Both the position numbers and the translations under genes were made by a program. This document shows positions 23,720 to 32,438 of a DNA stretch of 64,000 bases, piece by piece. The DNA comes from Synechococcus sp. BO 8801 (GTDB lineage: Bacteria > Cyanobacteriota > Cyanobacteriia > PCC-6307 > Cyanobiaceae), in assembly GCF_002252675.1 (NCBI RefSeq), contig NZ_NQKY01000012.1, positions 20,334-84,333 on the forward strand. Reading direction: 5' to 3'. Numbering within the stretch: position 1 is the first letter of the stretch; every line of letters begins with the position of its first letter. The notes beneath the pieces are model-generated. The model made no database searches. It saw only the letters and a program-made list of their open reading frames with translations, and was not told where the DNA came from.

Positions 23720-24844
23720 ATGACCCCCGGCGCCACCACCGTCCGCAGCCTGGTGCTCCACGCCACCGAAACCGGCAACGGCGCAGAACCACGGCAGACC
23801 AACCAGCGCTACAGGGATCCCCGGGTCGCCCTGGAAGAACGGCATCTCCAGCCCCTCCATCCCGGCGCGTTGCGGTTGCAGATGCTGCGGGTCGGCATCT
23901 GCGGCACCGACCTCCACATGACCCAGCGGGATCCGCTGGGGTTCGTGCGCAGTTCCGCCCCCGCCTCGATTCCCCTGCAGGGCCGGGTGCTGGGCCATGA
24001 GGGAATCGGCCGGGTGATCGCCACCGGCTCCGACGTCAGCCGCTTCCGGTTGGGCGACATCGTGGCGCCGGAGTCCGTGCTCAGCTGCGGGGCCTGCCGC
24101 TCCTGCCGCTCCGGCGCCTTCAACCAGTGCCTGGACGCCCGGCTGCTGGGCATGGAGAAGGACGGGCTGTTCGCCGCGATCGCCGATGTGCCGGCCCGAT
24201 CGGCCGTGGCCATCGGCCGGCTGGCCGAGAGCGAGCGGGGCCTGCAGATGGCCGCCTGTCTGGAGCCGGCTGGGGTGGCCCTGCTGGCCTGCCGGAAGAC
24301 CCAGATGGCACCGGGCGAGCGGGTGCTGGTCTTCGGCGCCGGACCGATCGGCCTGCTGGTCGCCATGATGGCGCGCCGGCTCCACGGCGCCGCGTTGGTG
24401 GCCGTGGTCGAGCCCTCCACCTACCGCAGGGACTTCGCCGCGGCCTGGGCCGACCAGGTGGCGGAATCGGCGGAGGCGCTGGAGATCCCGGACGGCGGCT
24501 GGGACGTGGTGGTGGAAGCCTCCGGCGTGCTCGCCAACGTTGATGCGGTGTTCCGCCAGATCGCCCCGGGCGGCCGGGTGGCCCTGCTGGGCAGGGGCGG
24601 CCAGGCCCTGCGGATCGGGGCGGTCGACCACATGATCACCAACGCCATCAGCGTCATGGGGCTGCGCGGCCACCTCGGCGGGGTCTACGAGCGGCTGATC
24701 GACCTGTGCCTCTCCGGGGTCCTGCCGCTGGATCGGATCGTCAGCAGCACCATCGAGGGGCTGGAGCGGCTGCGATCCGTGCTCGAGCACCCGGACGACC
24801 TCGCCGGCGGCGACTGCAAGATCGTCGTCAAGCTCGCCGATTGA
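23720..24844 (+). CDS. Zinc-dependent medium-chain alcohol dehydrogenase
   Basis: A 374-residue MDR enzyme. The catalytic zinc site is seen in GICGTDLH (Cys) and LGHEGIG (His-Glu); the structural zinc lobe has four cysteines (CGACRSCRSGAFNQC); the cofactor fold is VLVFGAGPIGLLVAMMA. It belongs to the threonine/sorbitol dehydrogenase side of the family. It is the first gene of a co-directional unit with a radical SAM enzyme and a double MFS transporter, implying oxidation of a sugar-like alcohol, which is inferred. Confidence 0.85.
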   Translation: MTPGATTVRSLVLHATETGNGAEPRQTNQRYRDPRVALEERHLQPLHPGALRLQMLRVGICGTDLHMTQRDPLGFVRSSAPASIPLQGRVLGHEGIGRVIATGSDVSRFRLGDIVAPESVLSCGACRSCRSGAFNQCLDARLLGMEKDGLFAAIADVPARSAVAIGRLAESERGLQMAACLEPAGVALLACRKTQMAPGERVLVFGAGPIGLLVAMMARRLHGAALVAVVEPSTYRRDFAAAWADQVAESAEALEIPDGGWDVVVEASGVLANVDAVFRQIAPGGRVALLGRGGQALRIGAVDHMITNAISVMGLRGHLGGVYERLIDLCLSGVLPLDRIVSSTIEGLERLRSVLEHPDDLAGGDCKIVVKLAD

Positions 24845-24907
24845 GCAGCTCGCCGATTGACAAGCCCGCCGATTGACCGTCCCCCGAACAGCATTTTCTT
24901 CCCCCGC

Positions 24908-26104
24908 ATGGCCAATCCCTTTCCCCTGGACGGCGAAAAGTTCCTCAAGATCCGCATCTCCGTGCGGATGCTGAAGTGCAACTTCAGCTGCAACTACTGC
25001 GTGGCGGCGGCGGGCCAGAGCCAGGTGAGCGGCATCGACTACAGCCGGGGCACGAAGCGCAACATGTGGGGCACCGAGCAGGGCCGGGGCATGGCGCGCA
25101 CGGCCATCGAATGGGCCGCCTCCCTGCCCTATCGCATCGGCGTTCGCTACGACGTGCACGGGGAGCCCTTCCTCAACGCCGACGTGATCGAGGATCTGAT
25201 CTGGCTCACCGCCCAGCCGAATGTGGCCTTCGTGGAGGTGCAGACCAATGCCTCCCTGTTCAGGAAGCGGCTGCCGGAACTGGCCGGCCTCATCGAGCCC
25301 TCCAGGCTCAAACTCTTCTGCACCTTCCATCACACCGAGATCGCCCTCGACGACTTCCTCGGCAACGTCACCCTGGCCGCCGACCTGGGCTTCGACGTGG
25401 TGGTGAACACCCTGCTCGCCACCGACAACGTGGCGGTCATCCGCGACGCCCTGACGCGCTGCGCCGAGCGGGCGATCCCCACCTCCGCGGATCTGAAGTT
25501 CCCCGGCTTCGATGTGCCCCCCACCGAGGCGATGAGCGACGCCGTCGATGTGGACAAGCGGGCCCGCCATTTCCTCAGTGCGGACCCGATCGAGGAGCTG
25601 CTGGCGGCCGGTGAGCCCGGCCTGGAGGTGTTCCGCACCATGGCCGACAGCGGACCGCTGGGCCGGGAGATCCGCTTCCTGGCCGCCCTGCTGGTGGGCC
25701 TCTACGGCGGCAAGGGGCGTCTCTGTTCCGCCGGCCATGACTACCTGATCGTCGACAACTGGGGCGATGTCTTCCCCTGCACCAGCTACGCCGACACCCG
25801 CACGGGCCGGCTTGGCTCCGTGCTGGACCCCGGCTTCGTTCCGGCCCTGCGGGAGGAGGTCTATGCCCCCTGCCAGTACGCCGAGACCTGCCACCAGAAG
25901 GAGGAGTACGGCAACCTGCGCCTGCTGCGCGAGCACCGCGATCTCCAGGCGATGAGCCTCAACTGTGTCTGCGGCGAGGGCAAGCAGGTGGACCCCGAAA
26001 CCCTCTTCGACAGCCGCATGGCCCTGCTGGAGACCGCCCGCCACAACCCCCAGACCAGCCGCGTCGGACGACCCGCCGCCGCCGCCGCCGTCCCGGCCGG
26101 CTGA
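24908..26104 (+). CDS. Radical SAM protein with SPASM-like C-terminal cysteines
   Basis: About 398 residues. The CxxxCxxC cluster is in LKCNFSCNYC near the N-terminus, followed by a SAM-binding region (YDVHGEPFLN). The C-terminal part has six to seven further cysteines (RLCSAGHD, FPCTSY, PCQYAETC, LNCVCG), as in SPASM/twitch enzymes that carry auxiliary Fe-S clusters and act on peptides or aminocyclitols. I chose the ATG at 24908; the frame also opens at a TTG at 24857. It lies 3 bases before the transporter gene. The substrate is unknown. Confidence 0.85.
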   Translation: MANPFPLDGEKFLKIRISVRMLKCNFSCNYCVAAAGQSQVSGIDYSRGTKRNMWGTEQGRGMARTAIEWAASLPYRIGVRYDVHGEPFLNADVIEDLIWLTAQPNVAFVEVQTNASLFRKRLPELAGLIEPSRLKLFCTFHHTEIALDDFLGNVTLAADLGFDVVVNTLLATDNVAVIRDALTRCAERAIPTSADLKFPGFDVPPTEAMSDAVDVDKRARHFLSADPIEELLAAGEPGLEVFRTMADSGPLGREIRFLAALLVGLYGGKGRLCSAGHDYLIVDNWGDVFPCTSYADTRTGRLGSVLDPGFVPALREEVYAPCQYAETCHQKEEYGNLRLLREHRDLQAMSLNCVCGEGKQVDPETLFDSRMALLETARHNPQTSRVGRPAAAAAVPAG

Positions 26105-26107
26105 GCG

Positions 26108-28804
26108 GTGCTACCCAGGGTCTGGATCTTCGCGCTGCTGGCCTCCCTGGGGGGCCTGCTCTTCGGCTTCAACGCCACGACCCTCGGGCTGGTGGCCGCG
26201 ACGGCCGCCAGCGACTGGTCGTTGACCCTCGGCTCCCAGGTGCTGCTGAGCGGCGCCTTCTTCCTCGGCGCCATCCTCGGGGCCGTGTTCATGGGCCGCT
26301 TCGGGGATGGCCTGAGCCGCCGCGATGTGATCACCACCAGCGCGGCCTGCTACGCCTTCTTCGGCTTTGCCTGCGCCATCTCCGAGCGCTTCGAGGAGCT
26401 GGTGGTGGCCCGCTTCTTCCTCGGGATCATCGTCGGGGTCACCTCCCTGGCGATCCCGCTCTACATCGCCGAGATCTCCCCGGCCCGGCACCGGGGCGCC
26501 CTGGTGTCCCTCAACCAGCTGAGCATCACCCTGGGGATCGTGCTCGCCTTCGTCATCGAGACGAGGCTGGTGGACGGCCAGGACATTTCCCAGCTGTACA
26601 CGATCAGCGGCATCCTTGCCGTGGGCGTCAGCGCCGGCGCGATCATCCTGCCGGATTCCCCCGCCTGGCTGATCAAGCAGGGGGATGGGGATGCCGCCCG
26701 CGCCGTGCTGAAGCTGATCCACGGCCCCAACGTGGAGCCGGAGGTGGCCGCCATCGAGGAGAGCCTGACGGGCAACCATCCGAATGTGTGGGTGGCGCTG
26801 CTGGAGCCCTCGAACCGAAAACTGCTGGGGATCGGCATCCTGCTGTTCGCCATCCAGCAGCTGAGCGGCATCAACTTCGTGCTGCAGCTGGCGGGCGACG
26901 GCTCCCTGTTCCAGGGCTTCGATCTGGGCTGGGATCCGGTGATCGTGGTCGGCCTGGTGAATCTGTTCAGCACGCTGCTGTTCGTGCTGCTCGTCGATCG
27001 CCTCGGCCGCCGGCCCCTGCTGCTGGCGGGCCTGGCGGGCCTGGCCCTCTGCCTGGCCGGGCTGATTCTCGACGCCACCACCTCCCTGTTTCCGCCGCTG
27101 GCGGTGGCCGTCAGCCCCTTCCTGATCCTGGGTTACGTGTTCTTCTTCGCCATCAGCCTGGGGCCCCTGCCCTGGCTGTTCGTGGCCGAGATGTATCCGC
27201 TGCCGGTGCGGGGCCTCTCGATGAGCATCCCGATCACCGTCAACTGGCTGATCAATGCCGTCATGGTGGTCGCCGCCCTGTCGGTCGACTCCCCGGCCGA
27301 CACCCTGGCGGTCTACGGGGTGTCGCTGGCCACGGCCCTGGTGGCGCTGCCGCTGTGCTTCTTCCTCTACCCGGAGACCCGGCGGCTGCGCTTCTCCCAG
27401 ATCCGCCGCACCTGGCACCGCTCGGGGACCGCCGATGAGCGCAATGAGATCGCCGCCACCCTGGCCACCACCGTGGTGACCATCGGCGGCATCTTCTTCG
27501 GCTACAACCTGACGATCATCGCCGGGGCCCTGCTGCAGATCCGCACGGCCTTCGCCCTCACCCCCTTCAGCAGCGGGCTGGTGGTGAGCTCGGTGCTGGT
27601 GGGGGCGATCCTGGGGTCCTTCATCAGCGGCCATCTGGCGGGGGCCTTCGGCCGGCGCTACATGCTGATGACGACGACCGTGGTGCTCATCGTCGGCACC
27701 GCCGTCTCCGGCCTCGCCGACTCGTTGCCGATCCTGGTGCTGGGTCGCCTCGTCACCGGCCTGGCCACCGGGGTGACCGCCAGCATCGTGCCGCTGTACA
27801 TCACCGAAATCGCCCCGGCCCCGATCCGGGGCCGGCTGAACAACATTCAGAATCTGGCGGTGGGCATCGGCTCCCTCACCGCCTACGGCACCAGCACCCT
27901 GCTGATGGCCGTGCCGGAGGGATGGCGGGCGATGCTCTACCTGGGTTCCGTGCCGGCGCTGTTGCTGGGGATCGGCGCCCTGTTCCTGCCGGAATCGCCG
28001 CGCTGGCTGATCACCCAGTCCCGCTTCAGCACGGCGGAGCGGATGCTGCAGAGGCTCTGCGTCGGCAACCCCAGGGAGGAGGTGGCCCAGCTCAGGGCCA
28101 GCGTCGAGCACACCTCGGCGGGCCCGGGGGGGATGCCCCTGTTCTCGAAAACCATCCGGCCTCCCCTGCTGATCGGCCTGGCCCTGGTGTTCTTCCAGGA
28201 ATGCACGGGCATCATCATCGTCACCTACTACAGCCCGACGATCTTTCAGGCCTGCGGCGTGAGCGATCCCACCACCGCCATCCTGCTGACCACCATCGGG
28301 GTCGGTGGCTTCGGCCTGGCCATGTCCTCCCTCTCCTTCCTGCTGGTCGATCGGCTGGGGCGCCGCACCCAGTTCCTGATCGGCATCCTCGGCATCCTCA
28401 CCAGCTCGATCGGCTTCGGGCTGATCTTCGCCGTGCTGCCCCAGGGCACCCCTGCCGTTCAATATCTCGTCCTGATCTGTTTCATCCTCTTCGTTTGCTC
28501 CTTTTCCCTGAGCCTGGCCTCCGTCTGCGGCATGGTGGTGTCGGAGATCTTTCCCCAGGCGGTCAGGGATCGGGCCATCGGCTTCGTGATCGCCTTCCAG
28601 CTCCTCTGCGGCATGGCGGCGTCCTTCCTGTTCCCCATGCTCGCCGATGCCCTGGGACTGGCGGTGGTGTTCTTCGTCAATGCCGGCATCGCCGCCCTGG
28701 CCCTCCCCTTCTGGGCCTTCGTGATGCCGGAGACCCGGGGCCGGAGCCTCGAGGCCATCGAGCAGCACTGGCTGGCGGGACAACCTCCCGCCGCCCTGCG
28801 CTGA
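26108..28804 (+). CDS. Tandem fusion of two MFS sugar-porter modules
   Basis: An 898-residue membrane protein made of two complete sugar-porter repeats in one chain. Module 1 (about 1-430) has LYIAEISPARHRG, PDSPAWLI, QQLSGINF and RLGRRPLL; module 2 (about 440-898) has LYITEIAPAPIRG, PESPRWLI, QECTGIIIVTYYSP and RLGRRTQF. Each should form 12 helices, with a short cytoplasmic linker. Module 1 has lost the tyrosine pair normally following the QQxSG sugar motif. It uses a GTG start 3 bases after the radical SAM gene and is convergent with the reductase gene. Confidence 0.85.
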   Translation: MLPRVWIFALLASLGGLLFGFNATTLGLVAATAASDWSLTLGSQVLLSGAFFLGAILGAVFMGRFGDGLSRRDVITTSAACYAFFGFACAISERFEELVVARFFLGIIVGVTSLAIPLYIAEISPARHRGALVSLNQLSITLGIVLAFVIETRLVDGQDISQLYTISGILAVGVSAGAIILPDSPAWLIKQGDGDAARAVLKLIHGPNVEPEVAAIEESLTGNHPNVWVALLEPSNRKLLGIGILLFAIQQLSGINFVLQLAGDGSLFQGFDLGWDPVIVVGLVNLFSTLLFVLLVDRLGRRPLLLAGLAGLALCLAGLILDATTSLFPPLAVAVSPFLILGYVFFFAISLGPLPWLFVAEMYPLPVRGLSMSIPITVNWLINAVMVVAALSVDSPADTLAVYGVSLATALVALPLCFFLYPETRRLRFSQIRRTWHRSGTADERNEIAATLATTVVTIGGIFFGYNLTIIAGALLQIRTAFALTPFSSGLVVSSVLVGAILGSFISGHLAGAFGRRYMLMTTTVVLIVGTAVSGLADSLPILVLGRLVTGLATGVTASIVPLYITEIAPAPIRGRLNNIQNLAVGIGSLTAYGTSTLLMAVPEGWRAMLYLGSVPALLLGIGALFLPESPRWLITQSRFSTAERMLQRLCVGNPREEVAQLRASVEHTSAGPGGMPLFSKTIRPPLLIGLALVFFQECTGIIIVTYYSPTIFQACGVSDPTTAILLTTIGVGGFGLAMSSLSFLLVDRLGRRTQFLIGILGILTSSIGFGLIFAVLPQGTPAVQYLVLICFILFVCSFSLSLASVCGMVVSEIFPQAVRDRAIGFVIAFQLLCGMAASFLFPMLADALGLAVVFFVNAGIAALALPFWAFVMPETRGRSLEAIEQHWLAGQPPAALR

Positions 28805-28828
28805 CCCTGGGCCCGGCGGGGCCCTGAC

Positions 28829-31800
28829 TCAGGCGGCACCCACGCCGGCGGCCGCGATGGCGTCGGAGCAGACCTTGCCCAGGTAGGCCACCGGGAAGTC
28901 CGCGAACGCCTCGGCCCCAGGCCCCGCAGCCTCCGGGACCGGGGCGGGGCGGTACGCCTCCAGCACATCGAGCAGCGACAGCGATCGCTGGGCCGCGGGC
29001 AGCCGGCGCAGGGCCGGCTCGATTCGCTCCAGCCACTCCCCGTAGCTGGCCGTCCGCTCCAGGGGGAAGCCCGCCGCCTCGATCCGCTCCACCAGGGCCT
29101 CCAGGGGAAAGGCGCCGTCGGCGGGGCCACCGAGGGTGAGTTGGTGGAAGCCCTCGGGCGCGCCATCCCCGAGGGCCACGATCGCCTGCGCCAGCTGGTC
29201 CACCGGCAGGCCGCTGGCCCGGAAGCCCGCCGCCTGGCCGGCTGCATCGGTGACGCAGAAGGCCGGGGGGGCCAGGCCCGTGAGCAGGAGGCTGTGGATC
29301 AGCCGCGAGAGAATGTCGTCCGGGTTGCATTCCCCGGCCAGGTGCCGATCGGGCAGCACCAGCCCCGATCGCAGGAGGCGGATCGGCAGACCCGTGGCGG
29401 CGTGGGTGGAGCCCAGCAGCTGCTCACAGGCCCACTTGCTGGCGATGTAGCCGTTGGCATAGGAGCCATCGAGACGGATGGGCTCCTTCAGCGGGGCCAC
29501 GCCGATGGTGGAGACCATGGCGATCGACTTGCGCCGGTGCGTCAGCGCCAGACGCACCACCTCGGCGGTGCCGATGACATTGGGTCGGCGGAGGTGGCGG
29601 TAGTCCAGCCGGTGATTGACCAGGGCCGCGCAGTGGACGATGGCCTCGATGCCGTGGGCCAGCCGCTCGTAGGTTGCGGCGTCCAGCCCAAGCCGCGGCT
29701 CGCCGATGTCGCCGGCCACCACCTCCAGGTGCTGCTCCGCCAGCGTGCGCCAGCGCGCCGCCATGGCCGGCTCGAGGTGGGCGAAGCGGGCGTCGAGGCG
29801 CTCCCGGGCCGACTGGGTGCGGCTGGGCCGGACCAGACACACCAGCCGGCCGCCGCTGGTGGCGAGGCGCTCCAGCCAGGCCAGGGCGACGCGGCCGCCC
29901 AGAAACCCATTCGCCCCGGTGAGCAGCACCGAGCGGGTCGGCCCTGAAGACAGTGGCAATTGCGCCGCGGCCCGCAGGGTGGGCCCGTCGATGAACGCCT
30001 CCACCCGGAAGTCGGCGGCGACGAGCACGTCGGCGGCCGGCTCCCGGGCCGGGCCGGAGCCGGCGGCCCGGAGAATCCGCGCCCAGGCCGCGATCGTGCC
30101 GTCGGGCCCGAGGATCTGGCTGGCCTCGATGGCGACGCCGAACTCCGCTTCGATCCGCACCGACAGCTGAACGGCAGCGAGGGAGTCGCCGCCCAGATCG
30201 CGGAAGCAGCGATCCTGCAGGGAGGCCTGGTCGTGGACGCCGAGGGTGCTGCCCAGCAGCAGCCGCAGCCGCTCCTCCAGGCCCAGCGCGGCGCCGGGCC
30301 GGCGGAGGGTGGCCAGGGCCGCATCACCGAGACGGTCGTGGCTGTCATAAAGGGCGGCCAGGGCCGCCGCATACCGCTGGCGGATGGCGGGCCGGAGCGG
30401 CTTGCCCAGGGAGGACAGCAGGCCATTGGCATGGGAGAAGGGTTCGTCCGCCAGCAGGAGATCCCGGGGAATCTCGAAGCTTTTCAGGCCCTTCTCGCCG
30501 GCCAGCCGCACCATCTCCTCACGCACCAGGGCGATCAGCTCGGCGGCGTCGGCGGGGGGCCGGGGCCGCCGCGCCAGGGCCTCAGGGTCCGGCACCACGA
30601 CCGCCAGCAGGTAGGAACGGCTGCTCTCGCCATGGACATGGATCTGGGTCACCGAGGCGCAACCATCGGCGAACAGCTGCTCCAGCGCACCGACGGCGAC
30701 GTACTCCCCCTGCGACAGCTTGATGACGTTCCGGCGGCGGTCGATGAGGGCGATCTGGCCGGGGCCGCGCTCCTCGACCACATCCCCGGTGCAGCAGAAA
30801 CCGTCGGCATCGAACAGGGCCGCCGTCGCCTCCGGGTTCCGGAAGTACTCGCGGATGCCGAAGCGCGTCTTCACGCACAGTTCGCCCCTTGGATAGGGGC
30901 GATCGGTGAGGAAGTAGCCCGACTCCGGCACATCCCGCAGCCGGTACGCGATGACGTTGGGCCGGTTGAGCCGGCCGTTCATGGCCAGGCCGCCGCTGGC
31001 CGTCTCGGTGCTGCTGTAGCCCTCGTGCACCGGCACCCCGAAGGTCTCCTCCATCAACGCCCGGATGCGGGGCGCGATCGGCGCCGAAGCCACAACGATG
31101 GATTGCAGCCGGTCGCCCAAGAAGACACGCAGGTCATCGGATGTAGTCGTTCGCAGGTGCTGGTCGATCCACTCACAGAGGCGCGGAAACAGCACCAGCC
31201 CCGTCGGTCGGGCCAGGCGGATGTCCTCGAAGACGGTGGAGAGATCCGGCTTCAGGGTGAAGCAGGCCAGGCCACCGGAATTGAGGGCGGTGACCATCGA
31301 ATCCCTGCCCATGATGTGGTGGAAGGGAGCGAGCACCACCGCCACCTTCGGGTCCGGACCGGAGACCTGGCGCCAGGTGTTGACCAGGGCCGCGGCCGAG
31401 ATGCAGGCCCCCTTCGGCTGGCCGGTGCTGCCCGAGGTGTGGATGAGCAGGGCCATCGCCTCCGGGTCGACGGTGGCCGGGGGAGGGAGGTCGGCGGCGG
31501 CGTCCTGGCCGCGGACGATGAGATCCGGCAGGAGCACCAGGGGAACCGTCGACCCGGCCGCCCGGAGCGTTCGCTCGGCCTCCTCCACGAGGGTGCGCTC
31601 GGCCGTGATCCGGGTGTCGGCGTCGAAGACGATCAGCTGGCGGATGCAGGCGTGGCGCCGCACCAGATCCACCATCGCGGGCAGCTGGGCGATGGACACG
31701 GCCAGCGCCGCTGGGGTGGTCCGCTCCAGGATCGCGTCGAACTCGGCGGCCGAATGGTGACCCGACAGGGGCATCGGCACGGCCCCGGTGTAGGCCAGGG

Positions 31801-32110
31801 CCAGGTCGATGACGGCGTAGTCGATGCTGGCGAAGCCGATGATCGCCACCCGCTCCCCGCGCCGGATGACGCCATCGGGATCGCTGCGCCAGGCCGCGGC
31901 CAGGCAGCGGACCCGATCCCGCAGGGTTCGGTAGGTGATGGGGCGGAACTCGGCCAGGATCTGGCGGTGGGTGGTTCCCGTGGCGGGGTCGGCCGCAACG
32001 ACATAGGCGCGCTCGGCCAGGGCGGGGCGCTCGGGATGGGCCGCCAGAACGGAGTCGATCAGGGCCCCGTAGGGCAGGGACGACGGCAGGGCAACGCTGG
32101 AATCACTCAC
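28829..32110 (-). CDS. car: Carboxylic acid reductase (adenylation-carrier-reductase)
   Basis: About 1093 residues from a GTG at 32110 (a longer frame opens at 32158). Order: adenylation domain with LLIHTSGSTGQPKG, GYSSTETASGG, CCTGDVVEE and RRRNVIKLSQGEY; carrier domain with DLGGDSLAAVQL (phosphopantetheine Ser) near residue 600; thioester-reductase domain with LLTGANGFLGGRVAL and NGYIASKWACEQL. This matches single-chain carboxylic acid reductases, which turn acids into aldehydes with ATP and NADPH and need a phosphopantetheinyl transferase. The acid is unknown. It ends the minus-strand unit with a glycosyltransferase. Confidence 0.88.
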   Translation of the reverse strand: MSDSSVALPSSLPYGALIDSVLAAHPERPALAERAYVVAADPATGTTHRQILAEFRPITYRTLRDRVRCLAAAWRSDPDGVIRRGERVAIIGFASIDYAVIDLALAYTGAVPMPLSGHHSAAEFDAILERTTPAALAVSIAQLPAMVDLVRRHACIRQLIVFDADTRITAERTLVEEAERTLRAAGSTVPLVLLPDLIVRGQDAAADLPPPATVDPEAMALLIHTSGSTGQPKGACISAAALVNTWRQVSGPDPKVAVVLAPFHHIMGRDSMVTALNSGGLACFTLKPDLSTVFEDIRLARPTGLVLFPRLCEWIDQHLRTTTSDDLRVFLGDRLQSIVVASAPIAPRIRALMEETFGVPVHEGYSSTETASGGLAMNGRLNRPNVIAYRLRDVPESGYFLTDRPYPRGELCVKTRFGIREYFRNPEATAALFDADGFCCTGDVVEERGPGQIALIDRRRNVIKLSQGEYVAVGALEQLFADGCASVTQIHVHGESSRSYLLAVVVPDPEALARRPRPPADAAELIALVREEMVRLAGEKGLKSFEIPRDLLLADEPFSHANGLLSSLGKPLRPAIRQRYAAALAALYDSHDRLGDAALATLRRPGAALGLEERLRLLLGSTLGVHDQASLQDRCFRDLGGDSLAAVQLSVRIEAEFGVAIEASQILGPDGTIAAWARILRAAGSGPAREPAADVLVAADFRVEAFIDGPTLRAAAQLPLSSGPTRSVLLTGANGFLGGRVALAWLERLATSGGRLVCLVRPSRTQSARERLDARFAHLEPAMAARWRTLAEQHLEVVAGDIGEPRLGLDAATYERLAHGIEAIVHCAALVNHRLDYRHLRRPNVIGTAEVVRLALTHRRKSIAMVSTIGVAPLKEPIRLDGSYANGYIASKWACEQLLGSTHAATGLPIRLLRSGLVLPDRHLAGECNPDDILSRLIHSLLLTGLAPPAFCVTDAAGQAAGFRASGLPVDQLAQAIVALGDGAPEGFHQLTLGGPADGAFPLEALVERIEAAGFPLERTASYGEWLERIEPALRRLPAAQRSLSLLDVLEAYRPAPVPEAAGPGAEAFADFPVAYLGKVCSDAIAAAGVGAA

Positions 32111-32123
32111 GACAATGCTGGCC

Positions 32124-32400
32124 TCAGGCCGCTGCCTTGTCGTACGCGAAGGCCGCAACGTTCGCGGGCAGCGTGATGGCGTGGATGCAGGTCTGGCAGA
32201 GGTCGTAACCGGGGATGGGACGGGGCCACGAAGTCCTCGGTGACACCTTCATTCTCCAGGTTGCCCGGGCGGGAGTTCATCGTCGGCAGCATCACACTGG
32301 AGGGGATCGTCCTGATCTGCTCGACATCCTCCAGTGACAGGCCGACGGCTGTGGTGAAGACACACAGGGGGGGACCCTTGCCGTGGGCATGCAGAATCAT
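32124..32400 (-). pseudogene. Small gene split between two frames, next to the reductase
   Basis: From the ATG at 32400 one frame gives a leader-like sequence (SLEDVEQIRTIPSSVMLP, then NLENEGVTEDFVAP) and then turns to low-complexity codons. A second frame, with its own ATG at 32252, gives a convincing ending IPGYDLCQTCIHAITLP then ANVAAFAYDKAAA and a stop at 32124. A one-base change in the C-rich stretch near 32225 would join them into about 92 residues. It may be a frameshifted small protein or two overlapping small genes. No family recognised; the CxxC core is notable. Confidence 0.4.
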
Positions 32401-32438
32401 ATTGAAGTTAGCACGACATAAAGATGCGAAAGAATCAT

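Noticed and set aside
23090..26044. A 984-codon open frame on the minus strand over the dehydrogenase and radical SAM genes.
   Set aside because: Only its last 166 codons (from 23590) look like protein; the rest is the antisense shadow of GC-rich genes, with no motifs and arginine/glycine/glutamine-rich nonsense.
26111..28783. An 890-codon open frame opposite the double transporter.
   Set aside because: It is extremely rich in Gly, Gln, Asp, His and Glu, has no domain, and mirrors the transporter's codon bias.
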